A stretch of DNA of 36,157 nt. Source: Thaumasiovibrio sp043421945. Its GTDB lineage: Bacteria > Pseudomonadota > Gammaproteobacteria > Enterobacterales > Vibrionaceae. Each line of letters starts with the position of its first letter. Within the stretch, counting starts at the first letter, position 1. Both the position numbers and the translations under genes were made by a program. The DNA is taken from assembly GCA_043421945.1 (NCBI GenBank), contig JBHOGO010000046.1, forward strand, positions 1 to 36,157, read 5' to 3'. Below, piece by piece: positions 8,164 through 15,922 of the stretch. The notes under the pieces were generated by a model. It saw only the letters and a list, made by a program, of their open reading frames with translations. It was not told the DNA's origin and ran no database searches.

Positions 8164-9060
8164 CTACAGTAAGTTACCAACAATTTCTGCTAATCGATTA
8201 AATACAGCTACTCGGTTTGAAGTAGGACGCCAAACAAGACCGATTTGGCGAGAAGCTTGATTGCCTGGAGGATCGAGAACCATCAAATTAAGATTATCAA
8301 TAAGACCGTGATCGATAGCCATTTGAGGGATAAACGTCGTCCCCAGCCCATTAGCGACCATTTGCACTAAAGTATGCAAACTGGTTGCTGAAAACGGATT
8401 AATTTTTTCCTTGGTTGTTAGCTTACAAGCTGATACTGCATGATCCGTCAGGCAGTGCTCTTTCTCTAACAGGAAGACCGACTCATCAGGCAACTGATTG
8501 TACTGAACTGGTAGAGGCAAAGAAGACGCTTGATATCGACTAAATACCATCTTGAATGGGTCAACGCCAACAACCTTACTATGCATCGCGCCAATCTCAA
8601 CGGGCAACGCCAAAATAAGAATATCCATTTCGCCATTTTTCAACGCAGCCAATAAATTGGTCGTGGTATCTTCTCTTAATAGCAAATTCATCGCAGGGTG
8701 TAGCCGTGTGACTTCTTGTACAAGATCACTCAATAGAAAAGGGGCGATAGTTGGGATACATCCCACCTTCAATTGCCCCTCCATACCGTTCCCCCCGCCG
8801 TTCGTCATATCTAACAAATCTTGACTTCGCGCGAGAATATCTCGACTACGCCCAACGACCTCTTCACCCATCGAGGTAAAGATTAACGTTTTGTTGTCAC
8901 GCTCAATTAATTGAGCCTCCAACCGCTCTTCCAAGTTTTGAACCCCAGAGCTCAATGTTGATTGGCTTACATAACAACGCTTTGCAGCCTCACCAAAGTG
9001 ACGAGTTTCATATAGGGTAACTAAATAGTGCAATTGTTTCAGTGAAGGAAATTTATTCAT
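8164..9060 (-). CDS. oxyR: LysR-type peroxide sensor of the OxyR2 type
   Basis: This is a 298-residue LysR-family activator. It has a winged helix-turn-helix at residues 1-60 (CYVSQSTLSSGVQNLEERL) and a substrate-binding-type regulatory domain. C203 and C212, nine residues apart in EHCLTDHAVSAC, correspond to the disulfide-forming pair of OxyR. A glutamate sits two residues before the peroxidatic cysteine (E201), as reported for the peroxide-hypersensitive OxyR2 of V. vulnificus, where OxyR1 and E. coli OxyR have glycine. It faces a peroxiredoxin gene across a 124-base divergent region, the OxyR2/Prx2 layout. The ATG at 9060 gives the family N terminus (MNKFPSLKQL). An in-frame TTG at 9081 is less likely. 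Confidence 0.93.
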   Translation of the reverse strand: MNKFPSLKQLHYLVTLYETRHFGEAAKRCYVSQSTLSSGVQNLEERLEAQLIERDNKTLIFTSMGEEVVGRSRDILARSQDLLDMTNGGGNGMEGQLKVGCIPTIAPFLLSDLVQEVTRLHPAMNLLLREDTTTNLLAALKNGEMDILILALPVEIGAMHSKVVGVDPFKMVFSRYQASSLPLPVQYNQLPDESVFLLEKEHCLTDHAVSACKLTTKEKINPFSATSLHTLVQMVANGLGTTFIPQMAIDHGLIDNLNLMVLDPPGNQASRQIGLVWRPTSNRVAVFNRLAEIVGNLL

Positions 9061-9071
9061 CGCTTTTTTCG

Positions 9072-9124
9072 ATTGTATCAATCTATTTATTCCGCTTTTT
9101 TCAATGTAGCAGCTTCGCTATAGT
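9072..9124 (+). promoter_or_regulatory. oxyR/prx divergent control region
   Basis: ATTG-N7-CTAT (9072-9086) matches one half of the OxyR operator pattern ATAG-N7-CTAT in seven of eight positions. The second half is poorly conserved. A TATAGT at 9119-9124 is a good -10 for the peroxiredoxin gene, with no clear -35, as expected for an activated promoter. The operator call is tentative. Confidence 0.35.
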
Positions 9125-9184
9125 TTGTCTCGTCGAAACGGAACAGTCATGAAGACTGATACTTCAAACTTTAGGAGCAACACC

Positions 9185-9787
9185 ATGGTACTAGTAGGTC
9201 GTCAAGCCCCAGATTTTACTGCAGCAGCAGTTCTTGGTAACGGTGAAATCGTTGATAGCTTCAACTTTGCAGAGTTCACTAAAGGTAAAAAAGCCGTTGT
9301 GTTTTTCTACCCTCTTGACTTCACTTTCGTATGCCCATCAGAGCTAATCGCTTTCGATAAGCGCTTTGAAGATTTCCAAGCTAAAGGCGTTGAAGTTATC
9401 GGTGTTTCAATCGATTCTCAATTCTCTCACAACGCATGGCGTAACACTGCTGTTGAAGACGGCGGTATCGGTCAAGTTAAGTACCCACTAATTGCAGATG
9501 TTAAGCACGAAATCTGTAAAGCATACGATGTTGAACACCCAGAAGCAGGTGTTGCATTCCGTGGTTCTTTCCTTATAGATGAAGATGGCCTAGTTCGCCA
9601 CCAAGTAATTAACGACCTTCCTCTAGGTCGTAACATCGACGAAATGCTACGTATGGTCGATGCACTTAACTTCCACCAAACAAACGGTGAAGTTTGCCCA
9701 GCACAATGGGAAGAAGGTAAAGCAGGTATGGACGCATCTCCAACAGGTGTTGCTTCTTACCTATCTGAGCACACAGAAGACCTGTAA
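9185..9787 (+). CDS. Typical 2-Cys peroxiredoxin (AhpC/Prx1 class)
   Basis: This enzyme reduces hydrogen peroxide and organic hydroperoxides. It has 200 residues, with the peroxidatic C50 in DFTFVCPSE and the resolving C171 in GEVCPAQW. The GGIG motif at 93-96 is present, but the C-terminal YF motif linked to easy over-oxidation is absent. The ATG at 9185 is chosen because AGGAG lies seven bases upstream and MVLVGRQAPDF is the family N terminus. The frame is open upstream to 9125 but is not needed. It is divergent from the OxyR2-type gene, its expected activator. It corresponds to Prx2 of V. vulnificus by context. Confidence 0.95.
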   Translation: MVLVGRQAPDFTAAAVLGNGEIVDSFNFAEFTKGKKAVVFFYPLDFTFVCPSELIAFDKRFEDFQAKGVEVIGVSIDSQFSHNAWRNTAVEDGGIGQVKYPLIADVKHEICKAYDVEHPEAGVAFRGSFLIDEDGLVRHQVINDLPLGRNIDEMLRMVDALNFHQTNGEVCPAQWEEGKAGMDASPTGVASYLSEHTEDL

Positions 9788-9883
9788 TAACGTCAGCGCT
9801 CTAAGATTACTTAGGGTAAGCATTTGATAGGCGCTCAACCCTATCGGACGTAGAAGTAGAAAGCTCAGTCAGCACATATAATG

Positions 9884-9908
9884 AGGCCCGGACCACCGGG
9901 TCCTTTTT
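9884..9908 (+). terminator. Intrinsic terminator after the peroxiredoxin gene
   Basis: A seven-pair GC-rich stem (9885-9891 with 9896-9902, one G-U) closes on ACCA and is followed by CTTTTTT. It lies about 100 bases after the peroxiredoxin stop codon. Confidence 0.8.
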
Positions 9909-10072
9909 TATCCCTTCTATTTATATCCCCTCTAGCAACACATATCCCCATTGAAAACCTATTACTCCCCAACTAAGTCGCGCTACAATCGAAAGTACAT
10001 CTTTTATCTGCTCTAATACCTCGCCATACATTGGTATGAGTAAATAGAGCACTACTGTGGATGTTACTTTCA

Positions 10073-10798
10073 ATGGAAATAGAAGTTTGTATCGATAACA
10101 TCGAATCACTGCATATCGCTCAACAGGCTGGTGCAACCCGTATAGAACTCTGTTCTTCACTTTCTGTCGGTGGACTCACACCCAGTACGGGTTTTATGCA
10201 GCAAGCCGTTCGCCATGCTAACGTGCCGGTTTACGCGATGATCAGGCCTAGACAAGGTGACTTTTTATTCGACGATGATGAAATTGAGATGATGATTGCT
10301 GATATCAATGCAGTCAAAAGTGCTGGCTTACAAGGTGTCGTCATTGGCTGTTTGACCCCCAATGGTGAAGTGAATATGGCACAGTGCCAACGACTTGTGG
10401 CAGCAGCCATGCCACTAGGCGTCACCTTCCATCGCGCTATAGACCAATGTGTCGATGTTCATCGGGCGCTGGATGACATCATGGAGCTAGGGTGTGAGCG
10501 AGTGCTTACCTCTGGATTATCAGCCACCGCTGTCGAGGGTATTTCGGTTCTTAAGGATATGGTTCAGTATTGCCAAGACCGCTTAGTGATCATGGCCGGC
10601 GCCGGAGTCACCGCGCAAAATGCGACGAAGATTATTAAGAATACTGGTGTAAATGAAGTTCACCTTTCCGGCAAAACAACACGCCAATCTTATATGACCA
10701 ATTTTTCTTCTGCGGCAAGCATGGGGAATGTGGACGATTTTGCCATTCCTGTCACAGACTTCCATAAGATTGAAGCCATAAGGATGATGTTGAAATAA
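10073..10798 (+). CDS. cutC: CutC family protein (copper homeostasis)
   Basis: CutC proteins are cytoplasmic TIM-barrel proteins named for a copper-tolerance phenotype. Their molecular activity is still debated. The 241 residues include the family blocks EVCIDNIES, GATRIELC, GGLTPSTGF, YAMIRPRQGDF, GVVIGCLTPNG, VTFHRAIDQC, VLTSGLSATA, IMAGAGV and EVHLSGKT. The ATG at 10073 gives the usual MEIEVCIDN start. Another ATG at 10061 adds four residues, and neither has a strong ribosome site. The gene stands alone, with terminators before (9884-9908) and after (10841-10872). Confidence 0.93.
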   Translation: MEIEVCIDNIESLHIAQQAGATRIELCSSLSVGGLTPSTGFMQQAVRHANVPVYAMIRPRQGDFLFDDDEIEMMIADINAVKSAGLQGVVIGCLTPNGEVNMAQCQRLVAAAMPLGVTFHRAIDQCVDVHRALDDIMELGCERVLTSGLSATAVEGISVLKDMVQYCQDRLVIMAGAGVTAQNATKIIKNTGVNEVHLSGKTTRQSYMTNFSSAASMGNVDDFAIPVTDFHKIEAIRMMLK

Positions 10799-10840
10799 GC
10801 TATTCAGTCACTCATCAACGTTTCTCACTCCCTTCACTTT

Positions 10841-10872
10841 GAGCGACCTCTCATTAATTAGGGTCGCTCTTT
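10841..10872 (+). terminator. Intrinsic terminator after cutC
   Basis: GAGCGACC and GGTCGCTC (10841-10848 and 10862-10869) form a perfect 8-bp stem with a 13-base AT-rich loop, followed by three T. Confidence 0.7.
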
Positions 10873-10932
10873 ACAAATAACACCTTCACCGCCTTAATGA
10901 AGCGAATAGTTAAAAAGCCTCAAGGATGTGTT

Positions 10933-11712
10933 ATGGCAAAGCTAGATAAAAAGCGCTACGAAGAAGACCTTAATCACCTTCAGGTTGAATTGGTCAAACT
11001 GCAAGAGTGGGTCAAGGATCAGGGACTAAAAGTCGTTGTTATTTTTGAAGGACGTGATGCCGCTGGTAAAGGTGGCGCGATTAAACGAATCACGGAAAAA
11101 TTGAATCCTCGAGTTTGCAGAGTCGTCGCCTTAGGAACGCCCACCGAGCGTGAAAAGAGCCAGTGGTACTTCCAACGCTATGTTCCACACTTACCAGCGG
11201 CAGGAGAGATCGTTCTCTTTGATCGAAGCTGGTATAACCGTGCCGGTGTCGAAAAAGTCATGGGATTTTGTACACAAGACGAATATGACGAGTTTTTACG
11301 CTCGTGCCCTGAATTTGAACGCATGCTAATACGCTCAGGCACGATTCTGATTAAGTACTGGTTCTCGGTGTCCGATGAAGAGCAAGAGAAACGCTTTAAT
11401 GAGCGTATTTCAACACCGATGAAGCGTTGGAAGTTTAGTCCTATGGATCTGGAATCCCGTAATCGTTGGGCTGAGTACTCTGCAGCGAAAGACCAAATGT
11501 TTGCCTACACCGACACCAAGCAGTCTCCTTGGTGGGTTGTGGAAGCTGATAACAAGAAAAAGGCACGGCTGAACTGCATCCGACACTTACTGAGCCAGAT
11601 AGAGTACCAAGAGCTGAATTATCCACCTCTAACACTCCCTGAAGTCAACAACACTGGGTATGTACGTGCGCCTCTTGAAGACCAGACTTTCGTACCAGAC
11701 CACTATAGTTAG
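10933..11712 (+). CDS. ppk2: Polyphosphate kinase 2
   Basis: PPK2 uses polyphosphate to phosphorylate nucleotides, chiefly GDP or ADP to the triphosphate in class I enzymes. The 259-residue single-domain form fits class I. It shows a Walker A loop GRDAAGKGG (40-48), a Walker B-like FDRSWYNR (96-103) and the lid segment RWKFSPMDLESRNRW. The ATG at 10933 is chosen because AAGGA lies six bases upstream; the longer frame from 10897 lacks such a site. It is separated from the pst and ppk-ppx genes only by the outer-membrane gene. The window therefore carries both polyphosphate kinase families near the phosphate regulon. Confidence 0.95.
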   Translation: MAKLDKKRYEEDLNHLQVELVKLQEWVKDQGLKVVVIFEGRDAAGKGGAIKRITEKLNPRVCRVVALGTPTEREKSQWYFQRYVPHLPAAGEIVLFDRSWYNRAGVEKVMGFCTQDEYDEFLRSCPEFERMLIRSGTILIKYWFSVSDEEQEKRFNERISTPMKRWKFSPMDLESRNRWAEYSAAKDQMFAYTDTKQSPWWVVEADNKKKARLNCIRHLLSQIEYQELNYPPLTLPEVNNTGYVRAPLEDQTFVPDHYS

Positions 11713-11720
11713 CACTGTTG

Positions 11721-11753
11721 AGCACTAGGCTAGCTCATCGTTAGCCTAGCGCT
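11721..11753 (+). terminator. Hairpin after ppk2
   Basis: A 12-position stem with one mismatch (11721-11732 with 11742-11753) and a nine-base loop starts nine bases after the ppk2 stop codon. No T-tract follows, so it may be a processing or stabilising hairpin rather than a true terminator. Confidence 0.4.
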
Positions 11754-11786
11754 TAGACCCTATGACTCAGCCACTAACACTCAGCG

Positions 11787-11828
11787 CCAAAACCCAGTAC
11801 CCAAAACCTAGTCCCTAGAAGCTAACCG
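11787..11828. repeat. Degenerate 14-bp tandem repeat, left of the barrel gene
   Basis: Three consecutive 14-base units (11787-11800 CCAAAACCCAGTAC, 11801-11814 CCAAAACCTAGTCC, 11815-11828 CTAGAAGCTAACCG) share a CCARAAsCTAG-like core. Related units at the same period lie on the other side of the next gene at 12619-12688. Confidence 0.55.
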
Positions 11829-11901
11829 ACCTCTATATCGCTTACCAATCACATAGCGCAGCTAATAACCTTCACTTATAAGCAATATAAGCAGAAGTAA
11901 A

Positions 11902-11930
11902 TTCAATTAAAAAACACCGTTCATTATAAT
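11902..11930 (+). promoter_or_regulatory. Candidate promoter of the barrel-protein gene
   Basis: A perfect TATAAT (11925-11930) lies 17 bases after a weak -35, TTCAAT (11902-11907). The predicted leader is about 27 bases before the ATG at 11964. Confidence 0.5.
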
Positions 11931-11963
11931 GCATCTATCATTATTGTTTAGGCTCTGTACTCC

Positions 11964-12518
11964 ATGAAAAAGCTTGTTCTTATTGGTTCACTGCTAGCCC
12001 CTTTGACCACTTTTGCTTCCGACTTTTATCTCGGTGGCAACGTCGCTTTAGGCTCGTCAGACCGCTCACTATTCGGTGATTCAGCATCAGCTATTGTCGG
12101 ATATGATATGAACCTCAACCATGAATTTAGCCTTGGTATCGAAGCTGAATACCGTGATTTTGGGGATGAATCATATTGGTTTAGCTGGAGTGGCAATCGA
12201 GGAAACAAAGTAAGAGCAAAATCGATGGGGATCAACCTCAAACCGACCTACTACTTTGGTCTTGATAATCGTCAACTCTATCTTAGCGGCATCATAGGGA
12301 TGCATGAATACAAAGAGAAATGGAAAATCTCGGATGAAGACGGTGCGATATCGCATGAAACACATCGCGATATTGATCTAACGTGGGGAGGAGAGCTTGG
12401 CGCACGACTGACGAATAGGCTTGCACTCAATGCTGGATTCAAGCGCTCGCGTCCTAGCCTAAAAGATGGGCGAGTTGCTTATAAACAATTTTTCTTCGGA
12501 ATGAACTTCTACCTTTAA
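11964..12518 (+). CDS. Small outer-membrane beta-barrel protein
   Basis: The 184-residue product has a signal peptide of about 18 residues (MKKLVLIGSLLAPLTTFA). Alternating polar and aromatic strands follow, such as FYLGGNVALG, FSLGIEAEYRDFG, LYLSGIIGMHEY and RLALNAGFKRSRP. It ends in FFFGMNFYL, with aromatic or large residues at alternate positions and a terminal Leu. This is typical of OmpA/OmpX-like eight-strand barrels. I do not recognise a named family, and the role (adhesion, stability or lipid-related) is unknown. The gene is single, has its own promoter candidate, and lies between ppk2 and the convergent phoU with repeat-bearing spacers on both sides. Confidence 0.8.
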   Translation: MKKLVLIGSLLAPLTTFASDFYLGGNVALGSSDRSLFGDSASAIVGYDMNLNHEFSLGIEAEYRDFGDESYWFSWSGNRGNKVRAKSMGINLKPTYYFGLDNRQLYLSGIIGMHEYKEKWKISDEDGAISHETHRDIDLTWGGELGARLTNRLALNAGFKRSRPSLKDGRVAYKQFFFGMNFYL

Positions 12519-12618
12519 GCTAAGGCAACCGATGCGTAAAAATCGTAGTTGGCTGTCTTTTCTGAGAGATATAAGGTATTCAATACCAAGAAATAGAACA
12601 GGGGTAAGCCCAATAAAC

Positions 12619-12688
12619 AGAAGCTAACTACCAAAAGCTAGCTACCAGAAGCCTAGTATTAGAAGCTGACTACGAGAAAAAGATGGCT
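12619..12688. repeat. Degenerate 14-bp tandem repeat, right of the barrel gene
   Basis: Units of exactly 14 bases start at 12619 (AGAAGCTAACTACC), 12633 (AAAAGCTAGCTACC), 12647 (AGAAGCCTAGTATT) and 12661 (AGAAGCTGACTACG). A fifth, strongly decayed unit ends at 12688. Rotated by two bases, the consensus CCARAAGCTAGCTA resembles the units at 11787-11828. Confidence 0.65.
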
Positions 12689-12739
12689 AGAAACAGAGCG
12701 CAGTCAAAGATAAGGCTGCGCATTTCATCTGAGTTAGAA

Positions 12740-13447
12740 TTAATCTAGGTAGCTAGTGATTTCGCTCGGGTCAATGTGACGAACATCCTTCCCTTTCACA
12801 TAGTAAATTATATATTCACATATGTTTTGGCAACGATCACCAATGCGTTCAATAGAGCGAGCGGACCACATCACTTGAAGTACATTAGGTATGGATCTCG
12901 GATCCTCCATCATGTACGTCATCAACTGACGAATAATCGCTTCGTACTCTTGATTAATGTTCTCATCTTCGCGGTAAATATCGATCGCTGCATTTACGTC
13001 CATGCGAGCAAAAGCATCCAAAACCCCATGCAGCATGCGAACAACTTGCATACCTAAAGCATCCAACGACACTAATAAGCTTTGCTGATTATTGGTAAAA
13101 TTCTCTAAGGCCATCTTTGCAATGCTGTCAGCAACATCACCAATGCGTTCGAGATCAGTGATGGTTTTGATGATCGCCATAATCAGACGCAGATCACTGG
13201 CTGTTGGCTGACGCTTCGCAATGATTCGCGTGCAAGCCTCGTCGATCATCACCTCTTTGCCATTAACCTTGTGATCATTTCGGATCACTTTTCTTGCAAG
13301 CTCAACGTCTTGCTTGTGCATCGCCTTTAATGAATCAATAAGCTGCTGTTCAACCAGGCCCCCCATCGCCAATACTTCGCTACGAATTTGCTCTAGCTCA
13401 GCATTAAACTGATTGGAAATATGCCGTCCGATATTTAAGTTATCCAT
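12740..13447 (-). CDS. phoU: Phosphate signalling protein PhoU
   Basis: PhoU links the PstSCAB transporter to PhoR and keeps the Pho regulon off when phosphate is plentiful. The product has 235 residues in two helical PhoU repeats, with the conserved QPTASDLRL, TDLERIGDVAD and, in the second half, MTYMMEDPR and RSIERIGDRCQNICEYI. The ATG at 13447 is favoured because GAGGG lies six bases away and MDNLNIGRHIS matches the family start. An ATG directly before it at 13450 is possible. It is the last gene of pstC-pstA-pstB-phoU, nine bases after pstB. Confidence 0.97.
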   Translation of the reverse strand: MDNLNIGRHISNQFNAELEQIRSEVLAMGGLVEQQLIDSLKAMHKQDVELARKVIRNDHKVNGKEVMIDEACTRIIAKRQPTASDLRLIMAIIKTITDLERIGDVADSIAKMALENFTNNQQSLLVSLDALGMQVVRMLHGVLDAFARMDVNAAIDIYREDENINQEYEAIIRQLMTYMMEDPRSIPNVLQVMWSARSIERIGDRCQNICEYIIYYVKGKDVRHIDPSEITSYLD

Positions 13448-13456
13448 CATGCCCTC

Positions 13457-14275
13457 TTAGCCATATCGACCGGTTATATAGTCTTCTGTGCGTTTATCTG
13501 TTGGGGTAGTAAATATTGTATCCGTGTCCTTGTATTCCACAAGCTCACCCATGTGAATGAAAGCGGTTTGATCAGAAACACGTGCCGCCTGTTGCATGTT
13601 GTGAGTAACAATAACCACTGTGTATTTCGTCTTCAATACGTTGATAAGCTCTTCAATGGTCAACGTAGAGATCGGGTCAAGCGCCGAAGTGGGCTCATCC
13701 AACAACAAAATCTCTGGCTCAATAGCGATAGCACGAGCAATCACTAATCGCTGCTGCTGTCCTCCAGATAAGCCAAAAGCATTTTCATGCAAGCGATCTT
13801 TCACTTCGTCCCAGAGCGCAGCGCCACGTAATGAGCTTTCGGCTGCGTCATCGAGTGTTCGCTTGTCACTAACCCCTTGCAGACGGAGACCATAAATGAC
13901 ATTTTCATAAATGGACTTAGGAAACGGGTTAGGACGCTGAAAGACCATACCAACACGACGACGTAGACCTGCCACATCAACATTTCGGTCATAAACATTC
14001 GTCCCATGCAGCATCACTTTTCCCGTGACTTTGCTGTTCTCAACCAGATCGTTCATGCGGTTAATACAGCGCAACAACGTCGACTTACCACAGCCAGATG
14101 GACCGATAAAAGCAGTGACCTGCCCTTTCGGTATCCGCATGTTAATATCAAACAGCGCCTGACTCTGACCATAGTAGAGGTCTAAATTCTCAATAGATAA
14201 AGCCGTTTGCTCAGGTGACAAATTTGCAAGATCAAGCGGTGGTGTAAAGCCTAATGAGGCTGAATTAAAAACCAT
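13457..14275 (-). CDS. pstB: Phosphate ABC transporter ATP-binding protein PstB
   Basis: PstB is the ATPase of the high-affinity phosphate importer. It has 272 residues with Walker A GPSGCGKST (58-66), signature LSGGQQQR (169-176), Walker B LLLDEPTSALD (190-200) and the switch histidine in VIVTHNMQQAARV. An N-terminal extension of about 25 residues precedes the ATPase core. The ATG at 14275 follows TGAGGT at good spacing. It lies 14 bases after pstA and 9 before phoU. Confidence 0.98.
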   Translation of the reverse strand: MVFNSASLGFTPPLDLANLSPEQTALSIENLDLYYGQSQALFDINMRIPKGQVTAFIGPSGCGKSTLLRCINRMNDLVENSKVTGKVMLHGTNVYDRNVDVAGLRRRVGMVFQRPNPFPKSIYENVIYGLRLQGVSDKRTLDDAAESSLRGAALWDEVKDRLHENAFGLSGGQQQRLVIARAIAIEPEILLLDEPTSALDPISTLTIEELINVLKTKYTVVIVTHNMQQAARVSDQTAFIHMGELVEYKDTDTIFTTPTDKRTEDYITGRYG

Positions 14276-14289
14276 TTATACCTCAACGG

Positions 14290-15906
14290 TTACTGTTCCA
14301 ACGAACGAAATTTATCACGAAGGTGATTACGAATACCAATGGCTGTCAGGTTCAAACTAACAATGACTAACACCAACAGGAATGATGTGGCATAAACCAG
14401 TGGCCGTGCCGCTTCAATGTTAGGGCTTTGAAAGCCAACATCGTAAATATGGTATCCCAAATGCATAAACTTCCGGTCTAAGTGTAAATAGGGAAAGTTC
14501 ATATCGATCGGTAACGTTGGAGCCATTTTTACGACCCCAACTAACATCAACGGTGCCACCTCGCCTGCTGCGCGCGCAACCGCTAAAATAAGGCCAGTCA
14601 TAATAGCAGGGCTTGCCATTGGCAAAACAATGCGCCATAACGTTTCAAACTGCGTCGCACCTAAAGCCAGTGACCCTTCACGCACGGTATGTGGAACTCG
14701 GCTAAGTCCCTCTTCCGTAGAAACAATCACGACAGGCAGTGTTAAGATCGCCAACGTCAGTGCTGACCACAGTATCCCCGGCGCCCCAAATGTCGGAGCC
14801 GGTAACGACTCAGCATAAAACAAGTTATCGATTGAACCACCTAGCATATAGACAAAAAAGCCTAAACCAAATACACCGTAGACAATCGAAGGAACACCAG
14901 CGAGATTAATAATCGCGATACGAATCAAACGCGTAAAGACATTATTACCAGCATATTCGTTCAAATAAATAGCCGCAATGACCCCTAATGGCGTCACTAT
15001 CACACTCATGAGTAACACCATTAGCACCGTACCAAAGATAGCAGGAAAAACCCCACCCTCCGTATTGGCTTCACGTGGCTCATCAGAAACAAACTTAACG
15101 ACTTGCTGTTTCCAATGCACCAATTTTTCCCATCGTGACATCTTATTAGGGAACCAGACATCAAGCACTTCAGACATCGGTAGAGCGTATTCGACGCCCA
15201 TGGCGTCTTCGACCAGTAATATGTCTCGCGTAATCAACTCTCGCTTTATTTCAAGCTGACTAGCTAACTCTGCATACTGCGCTTGAAGCTCTTCACGTTG
15301 TTGCTCAAATCGTGTGACTTCTTCACTCGACAACTCACCCGCTATCTGCAACTTTCGCTCCTGAAGGCGGATTTGCTCAAGGGACCAGTTAATCGAACCA
15401 ATCTCATTTTTTTCTAACTGCCTAATTTGTTCTCGAACCATCACAGCTGCATCAAGTAAAAGAGGCAACGATGAAACAGGAACCTGTTCTCCGTCATTCA
15501 TGAGTGCAACGGGATAACCAAAGAAGTCACCATTACGGCTACGTTCAATCACTGCTACATCATGAGGTATTTCAGTGCTCATGACATTCACCGTCAGCAC
15601 ACTGACAAAATCACTCTCGCTGACATCTCGATTCGCCGTTTTAATCAGTAAGCGCTCATACTCTTCGTCACTTTCAGGCAAGCCTAACTGGTGCGGCGCA
15701 ATATCTTCACGCTCATAGATTTCACCCAGTACAAACACTGGCTTGCCATTTGTCTCAAGCTCAAATTGATGTAATGTCGCAGGCCAGAAAAAACTCAGCC
15801 CCTTCCAACCTAATAATAATAGAAGACCTAATACCGCAAGTAAGCTGATGCTCACAGCACCAGCGGTTAACCATACCCAAGGCGCTCCTGACTTAATCCA
15901 CTTCAT
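14290..15906 (-). CDS. pstA: Phosphate ABC transporter permease PstA, enlarged form
   Basis: PstA is one of the two membrane subunits of the phosphate importer. At 538 residues it is far longer than E. coli PstA (about 296). A first membrane helix at about 11-34 is followed by an extracytoplasmic region of about 245 residues. That region includes a glutamate/glutamine-rich coiled coil near 153-228, and then the usual permease domain from about 285. The permease holds the EAA-type loop VREGSLALGATQFETLWRIVLP. Long PstA proteins also occur in other gammaproteobacteria such as Pseudomonas and Shewanella. It lies 16 bases after pstC, which is enlarged as well. Confidence 0.95.
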   Translation of the reverse strand: MKWIKSGAPWVWLTAGAVSISLLAVLGLLLLLGWKGLSFFWPATLHQFELETNGKPVFVLGEIYEREDIAPHQLGLPESDEEYERLLIKTANRDVSESDFVSVLTVNVMSTEIPHDVAVIERSRNGDFFGYPVALMNDGEQVPVSSLPLLLDAAVMVREQIRQLEKNEIGSINWSLEQIRLQERKLQIAGELSSEEVTRFEQQREELQAQYAELASQLEIKRELITRDILLVEDAMGVEYALPMSEVLDVWFPNKMSRWEKLVHWKQQVVKFVSDEPREANTEGGVFPAIFGTVLMVLLMSVIVTPLGVIAAIYLNEYAGNNVFTRLIRIAIINLAGVPSIVYGVFGLGFFVYMLGGSIDNLFYAESLPAPTFGAPGILWSALTLAILTLPVVIVSTEEGLSRVPHTVREGSLALGATQFETLWRIVLPMASPAIMTGLILAVARAAGEVAPLMLVGVVKMAPTLPIDMNFPYLHLDRKFMHLGYHIYDVGFQSPNIEAARPLVYATSFLLVLVIVSLNLTAIGIRNHLRDKFRSLEQ

Positions 15907-15922
15907 CTTCGACTCTCAGGTG

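Noticed and set aside
9921..10160. Minus-strand open frame of 79 codons upstream of cutC
   Set aside because: It overlaps the start of cutC on the other strand, resembles no family, and lacks a promoter or ribosome site.
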